From: Bombus terrestris
Taxonomy: Eukaryota; Arthropoda; Insecta; Hymenoptera; Apidae
Direction of reading: 5' to 3'
DNA length: 64,000 nucleotides
Assembly (NCBI RefSeq): GCF_910591885.1
Contig: NW_025963548.1
Location: forward strand, 425,501-489,500
A model generated the notes under the pieces. It saw only the letters and a program-made list of their open reading frames with translations, was not told where the DNA came from and searched no databases. Of this stretch, positions 26,580 to 39,417 are shown piece by piece; position 1 is the first letter of the stretch, and each line of letters begins with the position of its first letter. The position numbers were made by a program, and so were the translations under genes.

Positions 26580-28818
26580 ATGGCAACCGGAAACGAACTT
26601 GCCGCCTTGCGTCGATGCCGGAGCTACTATATCGCCCAGTTTACACGCCTCGCAAAAAAAAACTCGACGACATTGAACAATCAGGCTGTCCGGAAGAGAT
26701 CGACTTGCTTCAAATTAAAGAACGTCTAGAAACCTTCGAGGAGGAACTCCGTGCATTACAACACCAGATCGTAACTTTAGACGAGGGAGAGATCGCGCGC
26801 GGCAGTGAGCTAGCGGAAGAATACGAAAGACTGCAACGCCGAGTAGCCAAACAATTAATCAATACACGACGAAGTACGCCGTCACAATCGACAAGCGGCG
26901 AATCAGCCGTCGGCCGCGAGTCCGCGTCGCTTAAACTCCCGGAAGAACAAACGCGCGGTCTCGAGATCAGAGAACAGTATAACGATATATGCGATCGGCT
27001 AAGACGTAACCAACGTATAGCACGACAACTCCGGTCATCGAGACCGGCCCACAATGGATCAGCCACTGGTATCAAATTGCCGCGAAATGCTTTGAATCAG
27101 CCAACCTCTCACGATCCACTGGACCGGAAGGAAGTGAATCCCATCCAGGACAAGGATCAACCTCCGCCGACGGAAACCATCGCAGTAACTCGAATGGCGA
27201 TCCCGTCGCACTTCACGCGGAGCTCAGCGCGTGATACTCACAACATGTCAACTGTCCGCGATCTGACGACCACGTTCGCAGCGTCAGCATCGCAATCATC
27301 TGATTCGACGTTATACAACGTCTTGAATCAATCAATCACTCAAGATCCTCTGGACCAAAAGGAGCTGATTCTCTCCCAAGACGACAACGGTCGTACTCAT
27401 CCGACGGAAGGCACCGCTTCAACTCCAGCGTCGATCCCGTCGCATACCACGCGGAGCTCACCGCGTGACATTCACAACATATCAACTACCCGCGATCTGA
27501 CAACCACGTTCGCAGCGTCAGCATCGCAACCATCTGATTCAACGCCACAAAACTCCTTGAATCAATCAATTCGAGATCTTCTGGACCGAAAGGAACTCAA
27601 TTCCATCCAAGACGACAACGGTCGTACTCCGCCGACGGAAGGCCCGTTTCAACTCAATTGCCGATTCCGGCGTATACCACGCGGAGCTCACCGCATGACA
27701 CTCGCAACGTGTCAACTACCCGAGATCGGACAACCACGCTTACAGCGTCAGCATCGCAACCATCTGGTTCAACTACACAAAATGTCTCGAATCAGCCGAA
27801 TGCTCCAGATCTGCAAGACCAGAAGGAACTGAATCACGTCCCGGACAAAAACAGTTATACTCCGCCGGGGAACACCACTTTACATGTTACACCTGACATG
27901 GACATCATATCGGAGAGTCGGTCTCCGCAACCTAACGTGAAGAATTCTCCATCGCCACGGTGGCGAGGAGCCACGCCTGCGAGTAACCCAAATCGGGATA
28001 ATCTCCACGTTATTACCACTATGACTAATCATTTAATTGTCGGTAGTTTTCAGAACGCGCCAGCTGATCTCAACATTTGTCCACTAAGCCCACAGATCAC
28101 TACGTCGGACAAATCTCTGATTTTGTCTCTTGCGGATTGTTGGACCACGCCGGTACAACTACCAGCCATCAGCGAGAAGGCGCGATCCGGATGGGTCAAC
28201 GGGGGGAGCCTCTTCCCTCAATCAATCATGACCTCCTTCACGCTTCCTCAGCCGAAACAGCAACGAGGATGTCCAAATGACATGCAATACTTTCACGAGT
28301 CTGATGTTGCAGAGATACCATACAAGAAAGGCGAACCCTACTCCAGGTCTTACCATGATACAATCCACGACATGTGGGACAAGATAGCACAATTGGGGCA
28401 GATCATCGGGGGGAGCTCAGTCCTCCAATCATACACACAACTCTGCGACGTGTTTGAACCTATACCATGCATCACCGGAGTTTCATTCAACGACACCTCC
28501 TGGTGCAAACTATTCAAGGACACCTCATGGGCCGAGGTGTTCCACGATACTGCATGGGCCGAACTGTTTCACGATACATCCTGGATCGTGAACTTCAACG
28601 GCCCCTTAACGCAACGGCGAACCAGACACCAGGACAGACGGGTGTCCTCTACGCAACGGCCTTTCGGTCGTATCATCGAGTTCACCCTGGCGACGACGGC
28701 CTCGTCAGGACAACTACGAACATCGAAGAAGGCGAATGAAAAACGCATCTCCATACAGATATTATCTACCTTCGGGAAATCGGCGAGATGTATAACGACA
28801 CCTCCAGGGATGAGGTGA
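26580..28818 (+). pseudogene. Unit 8 gag-like coding relic (frameshifted)
   Basis: ATG at 26580 with a 9-A run and the same slippery heptamer as units 5-7. 'gcataattcgg' in the leader is shared only with unit 7. The 1-bp deletion lies near 27643 and TGA at 28816-28818 ends the following frame. Copy-specific changes are Arg-to-Trp near 27961, Gly-to-Cys in the DTSW repeats near 28504 and Asp-to-Asn near 28735. Its 3' part belongs with units 2 and 3. Confidence 0.6.
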
Positions 28819-29153
28819 TCTACGATACTGCACGAGCCGAGCTCTTCACAACATTTCTTGGTCCGTAGACTTCAGCGGCAACTTTCTTGGCAATGCCAAG
28901 AACCACGGCGGTCCAGACTACAAGGCAGTCAACGGTCCTTCGACGCAGCGGCGAAGCAGACTCCAGGACAGACAAATATCCTCAGCGCAGCGGCCTTTCG
29001 GCCGTATCATCAAATTCCTCCTGGCGACCACTACATTCTCTGGACGGCCACAGTTCACAGGACAGCAACAATCAACAAGGAGGCGGATGGAAGATTTAAT
29101 TCATTTTATCTCGACAGATTTTTGATCGGTGCCCCCTCAACGGGGGGGGGGGA

Positions 29154-30105
29154 TGTTACGCCGCGCAACACATCTGCATTCCATCCCGCGCGGCGTGACA
29201 GCCAACGGTCTACGTGCCGTCCTTCGAACCCTCCACAGGCCTAAGGACCCACCATAAAGTCGAAATTCTAACTGCATTGTTCGCACACATGGTTTACGTC
29301 AATCTGTTTGCCAGAAAGGACTTTCTAATTCCAGAAGTGTTTTCAGCTGGTTTTTTAGAAGGGTCCTTGGGTTTGTTATGTGCTCTTAAGAATTACGAAG
29401 AAAGCGGAGATATACCTAACGAAAAATCTGAGTTTCCCTGTAAACAATGTCGCCTAGGACCCAAGTTGGTAGGAGGTTTCTTCCTCCTCTCTTCCTTCCT
29501 AACATTGGTCCCAACCAATCGACATCGCGGATTATTGCCCTCACTTTACTAACTAAAAATGTAAGCAACGAATCCGCGTTCTTCGTTCAAAGGGCACACC
29601 CATACCAAGCTTTCCTCCGTATTCACATTAGAATAAGCTTTAGAGTTTGATCGTCTCTCACGGTGCCTAGAGTTCCTGCATTTCCTACAACTCTCACCGT
29701 TCCTGTATCTTTCTGAGTTCCTTCATCATTCATCAAGGTGCCTACACGGCCTAGAGTCTTCTACGGCTCTCACTTATCCAGGACTCCGACAGTTCCCATA
29801 ACTCTCAAGGGCCCAGAGCGCCTAAAGCTCTCCTTCTCTCATCCAAGACTAACTCTTCTCTCGTTATCTCTATCTTAATCAACGGCGTTACTACTTTGTG
29901 TGATTGTATAAAGTGTTGGAAATATACATTATTATAACTCTGACTCCCAGTGTTATACCGCATTAACCACCCCGATTATCCTAACCGAAATACGGGGATC
30001 GAACTATTCGTGGTGTCGATTATTCTAATCGTAACGGGAATTTACGACTCCCGTTGACGCGTATTCTAACGACCGCGTCTCCCCGCGATAGCTCGATTTT
30101 ATACA
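29154..30105 (+). repeat. LTR 8, terminal LTR of the array
   Basis: 952 bp after an 11-G tract (29142-29152). It ends at CA 30104-30105 and is followed by 'tattgtattt', not by a primer-binding site, so the array stops at a true element end. The expected target-site duplicate would be the first 4-6 bases after 30105; its partner is outside the window. Confidence 0.85.
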
Positions 30106-32744
30106 TATTGTATTTACATATATCGCGTAGTATGATAAATATATAAATCATATGTATATGTTTTTACTTGTATATTGGAATATATTACTTAATTTTTGTT
30201 TAAACATTGTTACAGTTGGTTGGGCGTCGTGGCAAAATGTTCAAGGCTTCGGAGAACCTCCTACAGTAAAGTCACAAATTTTGAACCTTATTAGGTCCAT
30301 ACGAACGGTGGCACGAAGTAATTACAAACAAATTATTTTAATTCGTTTGATAATTAATTTAAATATAACACAAATATGTTGTTTGTTGCAGTTCCATTGA
30401 TATTCCTAAATATCGTTACAATAATTGTGAATAATTGGTGCTTGGGTGAAAGAAACGATTGATGGTGTAAATAAAAGGACAATGCGCTGTGAAAAGTGAT
30501 GTACATAAACGCAAAATTACATTCTTTTATTTTTACCTTTGTATCGAAGAGTAAAGTATTTTTTATTATATCGTGTTTCAGCATAATTTTGTACTGCAAG
30601 TATTTTAAAAGATAGCAGTATTTATATATGTTGTTTCTATCTATATCACTTCTTATTTATTTTTATATTATTTTATAAGCTTCCAATTGTTTAATTATGT
30701 TGGATACGTTTTACATATTTTTCTAATCATCGTAGTGAAGACAAAAAATTCTTCATACGATAATGCAGTAATACACAACAAACCTTTTATCATATCAAAA
30801 TACATATATTTCCATATATACTTAAATATTTATCTAAAATATCATTCATCATTTCGAACTTTTTAGAATATTTCTTTCCACGTTATCTAGCAGTTCCTGT
30901 TCCATCTGCACTAAATATCTGCTTTTTCCTACACTAAACAGCATCTACTTACTTCATTTTGCCAATGTCTACAAATAAACTTGAAACAATCGTCGAAATT
31001 CATATTGCAACATCAACTCTATAAAAGGAAGTTTGTCATGCGACATCAACATGTAACTGTAAGTTGCAATTTAGTTCCATTTTTTTTTTATCGACGCCAA
31101 CAATTGAAAATCTCATACTTCGTTAGGAGAATCGTCAAAGATTTGAATATCTTTTTACTTTTATTTTTTTTCGAAATTCTATTTACTCAAGACACGTGCT
31201 CGGAACTTGTTTCATTTTCTCAATTAGTCATTTACATTTTATTCTTGAAAGTACGGGGAAATTCATGGTGAAGAGATATGGCGAACTTCCGCTACAGGAC
31301 GTCTCTTTCCGTTAAGTGTCTTCGAATGTACTCTCTCACGGGTAATTTAAATCATAAATCAACAGACGAACGTACTGTAAATTATGTTCGACTTGGTGTG
31401 AGGTGTAAGTAGTTGGACAGGATGCTCATGTCTGTTTGTCTTCGTATCTTCATAGACGACGCGATGGCGCACGCGGGAAGCCAATGATTTTCTCGTAACT
31501 TTCTCCCCTTCTTCGCTTTCTCGGGGTGGAAGTAACATATATACATACACATCTCCGTGCAATCAATAAACAAGTGTCATGTTGACTTTGCATTCTGTCA
31601 TTAGCTACCAACAACTCAATTTTTGTCACATTTCAGCAACGTGCAACAAATTTCCTAATTTCTTAACTTCTTATTGCCAACTTTAAAATCTTATATCTAT
31701 CTTTAAAGGATCAATTTATTTTCCTCGAGTTATACCTTGAAATATAGATACATGTCTCACGTCTAAAATAGATTCACTAAACACGGAAAATCGCCACTGA
31801 AACGCACATTTGTTTACGTCCGCTTAATCATATATTCAAAACGATAAATAGAATGGTTTAACTATTTCAATTTCCTCCGTTAGATTTAATTTATAGTGTC
31901 CATTAATCTTGGACGCCTTCGCGGTCGATTGGAGCGGAAATCGTGAGGCGATATAACGACTGGATCACTTCTGGCTGATCTCCTTCACCGTAATAGTCAT
32001 AGAAGTGATAAACACGTTCGTGCAATCGAATCCCCGCCATTTACACAATTTCTGAGCACGTATGGGCCCATCAAAATTGCACCGCTTTTTTCTCTCGTGC
32101 AAGTTCCACAGTTGCAAGTACGACCTGCATTCCCTGGACTCTTTCGTATAATGCTTGTCCAAGTTACATAACCGACCCTCATCAGAGAATCTCCCTTTCC
32201 TTCTTTTTTTAATTTTTTCTTGCGAATGGCTGAAGCTGCTCGATTAGCTGCGCTGATACACGGCAGTGCCTATTCCATTTTTCGTAGAATACAAACTTGT
32301 TGCGTAACCTTTCCGACTTGTATGCGCACCTGCGTGCTGAACAACGTGGAATGTATATGTGTGTTCACAAGATACCAGAAACCATTAGAACCGCTAAAGA
32401 TATAATTTGAAGAAAAGAGGAAGAGGAAAGAGATATTCCTGGAACTTTCTTGATTTCTTCCGTTCTTCTTTGTTTTTCTTTTCAAAACCTGTGAGAGAAT
32501 GTTGTGCAAGTTTGTTATCTATCGATCATAGTTGTTTATGCAACTCATCAACATGTTTATCGACGTAATTGAATAAATAGACTTGAATAAAAATGTAGAG
32601 ATTTTCTTCGCTCATCAAATACTATATTATGATTACTGTATTTTAGGTATTTTCTATATTTATCTATTGTTACGTCCAGTGACTCAGAATCCATTCCCCG
32701 GTCGAGGCGGCCATTAGCTATGCAAATATAATTAGCTGGACCAC

Positions 32745-32848
32745 AATAATCCTAAGGAACTGTTATAAAACTAAACATTTATATTTTACCATTAGGGCCC
32801 TTAATTGTTATAAAATATATGCAAGTCGAGACGTTCCTTATGATTATT
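32745..32848. repeat. Imperfect palindrome centred on GGGCCC
   Basis: The outer arms AATAATCCTAAGGAAC (32745-32760) and GTTCCTTATGATTATT (32833-32848) pair at 15 of 16 positions. The centre (ATTAGGGCCCTTAAT) is also nearly palindromic, and the intervening AT-rich arms pair partly. This suggests a decayed foldback or MITE-like element. Confidence 0.5.
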
Positions 32849-34226
32849 ACTGCACAAGGTAAAAATGGGAAGGTCGGGTTTTTTTTCACGTTCAACGTTC
32901 CTTTCCACCCACAAGCGACCTCACTAGGCGACCAACACTCAGCAATAGTTTTTGCTCTGCGATAGCATCGTCACCGAACTTCACTGGTTTGTTATCCTTA
33001 GATCAGTCGTCTATTTAACTTGTTTATCATTCTTTCAAAAGAATGATTGCAAAGTAATTCTGTTATATTTTATGATTTTCATCGTTTGTAATACACGGTT
33101 ATTTTTTCAGTCTTTTGATCGGTGTAAAAATTTAATTAACGCATTAACATTAATCAACGTCTCTGTATAAGAAAAATGGCAGTATTTTAAAAAATATCAC
33201 AAGAAAAATCGAGTTACACGCAACGGATGAAACCAACGGAAAGTGTCGATACAATTGTCGGTAGCAGTATTGTTACCAGGTCCCATAATTATAGAAGGCG
33301 ACGTATCTTGCTATAAGAAGCTCGTTAAAAAACGCATCCGTTGTCGCGTTAATGAAGACATCAGCCATATGTTGAGCAATCTGTATTAGGCTCAAAAGCT
33401 TGTGGCGCAGAAACGGGATTAGCGAAAGTAAAACAGACAGGGCCATTGTAAACGCGCACATTTTACCGCGAGCCGGCTGCTCGACAAATCTTCTTCCCAT
33501 AATTGGCCGAGCAGACCGCATTGTGCATCATCGTGCCCGCGTTTTTCTCTCCTTTCACAGGCTGCGACTTCTCCGGATCTGATAGATCGTCCAATTACGT
33601 GTTTCTCGTGGACAAAAGTTCGTTATGAGCTTCGAGAGTGAAAAAGTTGAGAAAGAAATTCGAATTCTACGTTGTTTAAAATTGTTGTATTAAAATGATC
33701 GGGAATTATTATCGTATTAAATCCTAATCTTACATTATTTAGAATTAACATATAAATTTTCAATATTAAATTACTTGGAATATTTTTATCATTTCAATGC
33801 GAAGACGAAGAGCTTTTTATGCTCGCGTTAAAGTATTCATTTCTTTTAGAAAAGTACATGTAAAAGAGATCAGATATTGGTTTATTGGATGAAAATCTCC
33901 GTGCGATTGGCTTTAAAATATATACTGCGAGGAAAGTGGAAATTTGAATTGTCTGCGTTCCTGCCTGGGTGTGCTTCGGAGCAAAAGTCCATTTTAACGA
34001 ATTTAACGATTCGTTGTTATTTTGGGTTTCAGAACCTAAACATCGTTCCAATTGAATTAGAGAATTAAAGATACATTAAAAAGGGATAAAATACAATTCA
34101 TTAAGTATTCATACGTAGTTACTCAGGCAGGGTCTACCGTCTATTTTTCATTTGTTCCAGTCGGACCGGAGCAGATGCCGCGTCACAAAAATGGCTGTAA
34201 CTTATAAAATAATTGAAATTTTGAAA

Positions 34227-34331
34227 AATCCTTTTAAGGGCATATTCTTGAATGTCTATTCTTTGGAAATATGAAGAATAAATTTTCGATTTTTTCAAAT
34301 TTGTAGACTAGAATACCCCTTAAAAGAATCC
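34227..34331. repeat. 105-bp inverted-repeat element
   Basis: The left arm at 34227-34248 (core CCTTTTAAGGGCATATTCT) and right arm at 34310-34331 (core AGAATACCCCTTAAAAG) are near-complementary. The spacer is AT-rich. The arms look like terminal inverted repeats of a short decayed element; no target duplication is evident. Confidence 0.45.
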
Positions 34332-35583
34332 TCTTTGAGCCATGGAATCCCACTTTGCAATTTCATCCAGAACTGGAGCACGGATGGACCTCATTGCGTG
34401 AGCGTTTTTCCTCCTTTCGCACGGCTTCTGCCTGGCAGGCGCGTTTATGGATTATGTACGGCTCTTACAAAATTCCACAGAGAGTCTCACAGTTCCTCTT
34501 CTTCTCTCCTTTCGCCTTTCTCGACCTCGCCATTCCTGGCGAAGAGTCGCGGCACTTTCCCTGCTGGACGTCGTACATACGTAAGTCCTTTTAAAATGGC
34601 CGAATCGGAATTGACATTCCGATTTTCTCGTTCTTCATAGAAATAACACTTTCTTGATCGCTACTATTCCTTTATTAATTCCAAAAACTAGAACGATATT
34701 TGTATATACATGAAAAATAGTACTCGATAAATTTCGTCATTTGTTTAGCTATTTCATATTTTTCCTTTGAACAATCAGATGAATATGGAAGATGATAGTT
34801 TCACAGTGTATAAAGAAGTTGTTTGGTAGTGTTTGAGCAACGAAGAACATCCTATGAAAAGCTCCAAGCCTTTTCACGCAATATCTCCTCCACGTTTTTA
34901 CTATTAACGCCTTCCGCTCTCTCGATAGTATTTTTTTTTTTATTGTCCACGATATCTCGCCGACATCAAATATTTATTTTTCTTCTGTAATGTGTTACAC
35001 GCTCTCTTGCGCAAAATCAGCTCGATTAAACACAACGACGTTAGCAGGAATACGGAGAAATATCCAGCTTGATGATTTAATTTAGCTGTAGCATAGCGTT
35101 CGCGACTTATTCTTCATTACGGCGTGTTTAATTGCACCAGGCTCGCATTGTGTCCGAGACGCTGGCTGATTACTTAATTCTAGCACACGTTACTCAATTT
35201 CTAATTACCCGAGCCGCGGAACTCCTGGCGATCCTAAATCGAAATTGTTTCGAAAGCCATAAGAATTTCCTATTTCATGAGAATTTCCATATTATCGATT
35301 TAATCATACCGCTTTCAAACAGTGCAATAAGATCATCATAAAAGACAGACATTCCCATTGAACATTATGGATTTCATAAGGCAGGCACATCAGCTCTTCT
35401 AATGGAGGAAATTCTAGCGCCTGACTTCAATAAGTCTGTTACGTGTACCGATTGCACAAACAACGAAATCTAAACACGCGTAAGCGATTTCACGAGGCGT
35501 ATCGCGGCTCGTTGTTCAGCGTCTAAACGTTTCCATTGGCTACGGACTTACGTACGTCGAGTCACAATTGAAAAATTTCCTGT

Positions 35584-35865
35584 AAATTTCTGATAACACG
35601 GAATACTATCCCGTCGAATTGATTTATAAAATTCGATTGACGTTAATAGTAGAAATTTTCTGATTGGTTATTATTTGTTTTTCAAAAATACATTATCCGA
35701 GATAAAATTGAAACCTCGAGACAAAATTTCTGTCAACACAAGATACTATTTCGTCGAATCGTCTGTAAAATTCTAATGACGTTCGTTAGAAATCTTCTAA
35801 CTGATTATTATTTGCTTCTCAAAGGTACGACATTATTCGGTAATAATTCAAAATCAAGAGTACAC
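35584..35865. repeat. Diverged tandem duplication, period about 140 bp
   Basis: Two adjacent copies, beginning at 35584 and 35724, share ordered blocks: AAATTTCTG..AACAC, ATACTAT(C/T)(C/T)CGTCGAAT, TAAAATTC, GACGTT, AGAAAT, CTGATT(G/A)(G/T)TTATTATTTG and TCTCAAA or TTTCAAA. They are old and degraded. Confidence 0.55.
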
Positions 35866-38800
35866 TACGTGCGCACGTAGTAGAGTCTCGCTTATTGATA
35901 ATAATTCCTCTCTCACTTTCGATAATAGGCGAGAATAGGCAAAATTTAATTAGAATTATCGGAACTTTAATTATTGCACTTACGGAGTTTTATAACAATT
36001 ATGGATTTTTATCTATTTTCAAGCTGAGCTAACGGTATATGTATAAGAGGATAACAAAGAGATGACGACATTCTTGCGCGCACTTTAACAAGCAACTTGA
36101 AACGACTTGGATACTATGGACCAACAGCGATCTAATGAGATTTTCGCTGCTTATACCTTCACGTACGCTATATAAAACCGCCATCAATAAAAATTCACGA
36201 TTCACGGAAAGAAAGAGAATATAAAGGAGTGCATTTCTGCCGTGTGAAAAACGTTAACGGCGGTGCTGGGTGACCTCGTTAAACGAACACGTGGATTTTC
36301 GTGGTAATACCTTTTTCTATCGTGCCTGCATAATTCCACCGTAATGAGTGGCTTTGATGCTTATAATTCCACCGGTATCGCTTCCGATAGCAGAGTTTCC
36401 AGCTAACGATACTTCTCTTCGCTTTGACCAAATGTTTCATTCCATCATAATCCTTAACAAAGTCAATGTGGAAATTTCATCAGAGAAGAGAACCTTGAAA
36501 TTTCTTAATTCCGTAGAAAACAGTATCAATTGTGCGTTACTAAATTCCTACGCGAATAGGTACAGTATCGTAGAAAATATGAGTAGGAGGAGCTTGAGTG
36601 AAACTTTGGTTGTTAATGGCATCGATAGTAGATGTGTCGCTATGTTTCCTTTGAGTTTAGTGTTGCAAAAGCACTAAGATTATAGGAATTTAGAGAGGAT
36701 TATCCGGACAAAGACGACTATATAGAGACAGCCTTAACGTAGAGGAAGGAAATAATAATGACCCGAAAAATAATTATCATTAAATTAAAAATAAAGCAAA
36801 CAAATTACATCTGTACTTCAAAACTATCTATTTATATCTTAAAAAGGTCTAGTATTTAACGCGTAACCGATAGTTAGACTAAAAAGAAAATTCATAATAA
36901 TTACTACTCTTGTTGTTGTTACACGAGACAATTTCACCTTAAGATATTTAACCAATTTCATAGCAATAAAAATAATGGTTGGAACGAAAATGTCCTAAAG
37001 GATGTAACACAATTGAAGGATATTCAAAGGAATTGTGCGAGCATTTTATGCGGTTAATTTAATCAAGTAGGCGCCGACATAAATCCAGGCGAGCGCATTC
37101 TCGCGAATGTCGTGGAAAAAGGAATACACTCGAGTATTTCAGGCACTATAGGCAAGGGTCTTTTGTGAGCTGCATAATAGTAAAAGCATACTTGATTATT
37201 GGCGTCCCTCGATCCACGAAAGACAATGCAAACTCGTGTTTACACACGAACATGTACACAATTCTTTGGCAAAGGAATTTAAGCAAATTTATGCCTGTAA
37301 AGGATAGTTCACGCGAATTTACGATTCATCGCCTCTCGAGCGCAATTGATATCGTTCCAAGGTAGCCATTGTTGACTCGTTACATTCTCGAAATTTCTCT
37401 CCCGATTTTATCGCCTTAGCAATGTGTACGTTGGCAATAATGCACCTTTTTCCAAAAAAACATGTCGTTGGGGGCCAATTAATCTGACGTCATTCAGCTT
37501 TGAGACAATTTACGATAAGTGTAGTAGGTGAAATACAATTCAGTAGGGTCGTAAAGCGTTAAGCAAGGTCACTAATTGATCTAACTACGATTAAGGCCGT
37601 ACGTAAGAGTCTGCCCCAGATTTTAAAAATTTATATCATCGCCAGTGGTTCAACGACGTGTCATAAAGTTGGAGTTTTCAATAAAGAAATTACTCGAAAA
37701 TATTATTCTGTTTTTAAATAAATAAACTTTTTGGAAATAGAATTTTGGGAAAAGAAGTAGAACTGCAGAAGTAGAAGCAGGATTTCATTCACTTGGACTC
37801 TATTTGTTGGAAGGAAGTTTTATTTAATATCCGACTAACTGAACTTTTGTCGATTGAATTCACTTATCTACTATTTTACCCACTCGAGATATTCAGAACG
37901 GATGAACACAAGGTGTAATGAAACTGTTCAAACTTTGAATCATCCCTTAAACTCGAAGTGTCTCGTTTAATTCGACAGAGAGCCGGTAAACCGATCTTCG
38001 GCCACTTTAATCATCCAACAATTTCACGCTGGGATTCGCTCGAACGCCGCTATCTTTCCCGGTTGACGCGAAATCTCATTCGAAGATGGAAGAACCTTCA
38101 ACCGTGTGGAACAGCAGTCAAACAGTGTATCAACGGAATGCTAAATCAAAGCTTTCGAAAGTGACTCTTATCGGTATAGTCACAATTTACGATAATGTGT
38201 TACGCACAGACAATATAAAAATTTGTCTCGAATGAAATTCGTTCTTCATTAGAAAACAATTTAATAGATAGACTCACGAAAATTCCCACCTGGAACTCGT
38301 CAACTGTTTTTCAAAATACACCTAACATTCTTGTATGTTTCTAGTATTTTTCCAATTCATCGTGATATCATTCTTCGCGAATTCATATTGCTCGCATTCT
38401 AAAAAAACACTTACCAAAATCCTTACATCTGCAAGGAAACGTGCAATCGAAACGTGTAAATCTCAGCTCTCGCTCATTTTATGATCGCTCTATATTTTTA
38501 TTCGTGGTGTACGTATACGCGTGAACCTTGAAGCGAGATACAGTTTGGCCAAACGAATTTGACGAGACGCGTCTGGAAAAGGAAAAATAATTTAATAAAA
38601 GCCGGTTGACTATAAACCCTTTTATAACACGGTTTCAATCACAAGCTGGTCAGGTTGGATATCACGTTACAATGGTATTTATTCCCGATGATGACCCGTT
38701 ACGACGACCGGATGATCCATACGCGACAAGACAGAGCTAGCACCTCGTAAATCGAAGCCCAAGACATTTAGGATCATTAAATGAGGCTAAGTGCGATAGC

Positions 38801-39350
38801 GGCCGTGATAGGATTAAACAGGATATATACAGTGGCCTGACTATCTAAAGCTTGTGTATAACGCGTGTCCACATTTTTCATGAATTAATACATAATAAAG
38901 CGGAGAGACCACTTAGCGTCTCGTAATTTTGGCAAAAGTACATCGTAAACACTGACGAAATATGATTGCATAAAGAACAGAACCTGCTAATTTCGAAAAA
39001 AGTTTCGTGTACGTTTTGAGTGGAATTTCAAAACTTTAAGAATGTAATATAGTAGAAAACAACAATAACGAGGACAAAGAATATTTTTTCCAAGCCACTT
39101 TTACGTGGAAAAATAAATTACGATCGTTATTCGATGGTTAAGTATTCGACAATCTGGCGAGCTGTAAGTATTCGCATTAAAAATAACGAGATGAAACTCC
39201 AGGAATACGAAGGTACGGGAATGCGTGAAGAAAACGTTCGTTTAATCAATTTACTTGCGTCCATGACAGCTGTTACTAAAAGCCTGTTGTTCAATCTAGC
39301 AACGTGAATGGAAATTACAATTTAAAACGGGTAAAATACTTCTGGACAAT

Positions 39351-39395
39351 CTCTTCCTTTCTCTTTTTCTTTCTTTCTCTTTCTCTCTATCTTTC
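39351..39395. repeat. Pyrimidine-rich low-complexity tract
   Basis: An irregular CT/CTTT run on the + strand, immediately before the assembly gap. It may have helped end the contig. Confidence 0.6.
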
Positions 39396-39417
39396 AACTC
39401 ACGGCTGCAGTTAATAA

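Larger units (their letters stand above)
1..30105 (+). repeat. Tandem array of a non-autonomous BEL/Pao-like LTR retrotransposon
   Basis: Eight LTRs of 952-953 bp alternate with eight ~2.83-kb internal regions, all in the same orientation and sharing single LTRs (LTR-internal-LTR-internal). LTR start-to-start distances are 3784, 3784, 3787, 3787, 3792, 3788 and 3786 bp. The array is already in progress at base 1, about 193 nt into an internal region, and ends exactly at the CA of the last LTR at 30105. Units differ by scattered substitutions and by G-run and A-run lengths, so they are separate copies. LTRs run TG...CA, are preceded by a G-rich polypurine tract and followed by a tRNA-Tyr-type primer-binding site. 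The BEL/Pao assignment is inferred from the Gag-like N-terminus and a 3' relic resembling the end of BEL/Pao Pol. No protease, RT, RNase H or integrase core is visible, so the unit cannot move on its own. Confidence 0.88.
30106..39417. other. AT-rich single-copy DNA without a supported gene
   Basis: 9.3 kb of AT-rich sequence with only short open frames (the longest about 100 codons), none with a domain or motif I recognise. I found no tRNA-like T-arm or cloverleaf by eye. It holds three decayed repeats, listed separately. Exons of a large, intron-rich host gene cannot be ruled out without transcript evidence. Confidence 0.6.

Noticed and set aside
1..30105. Array as a collapsed or duplicated assembly artefact
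   Set aside because: Units carry consistent, different substitutions and indels in every segment, which simple re-use of one read set would not give; long reads would still be the deciding test.
32668..33000. Solo LTR starting TGTTACGTCC
   Set aside because: Only the first few bases look LTR-like; I could not find a matching CA end or a target duplication.
36348..36677. 109-codon frame as a host gene
   Set aside because: No recognisable domain, AT-rich surroundings, and lengths like this are expected by chance in 9 kb.
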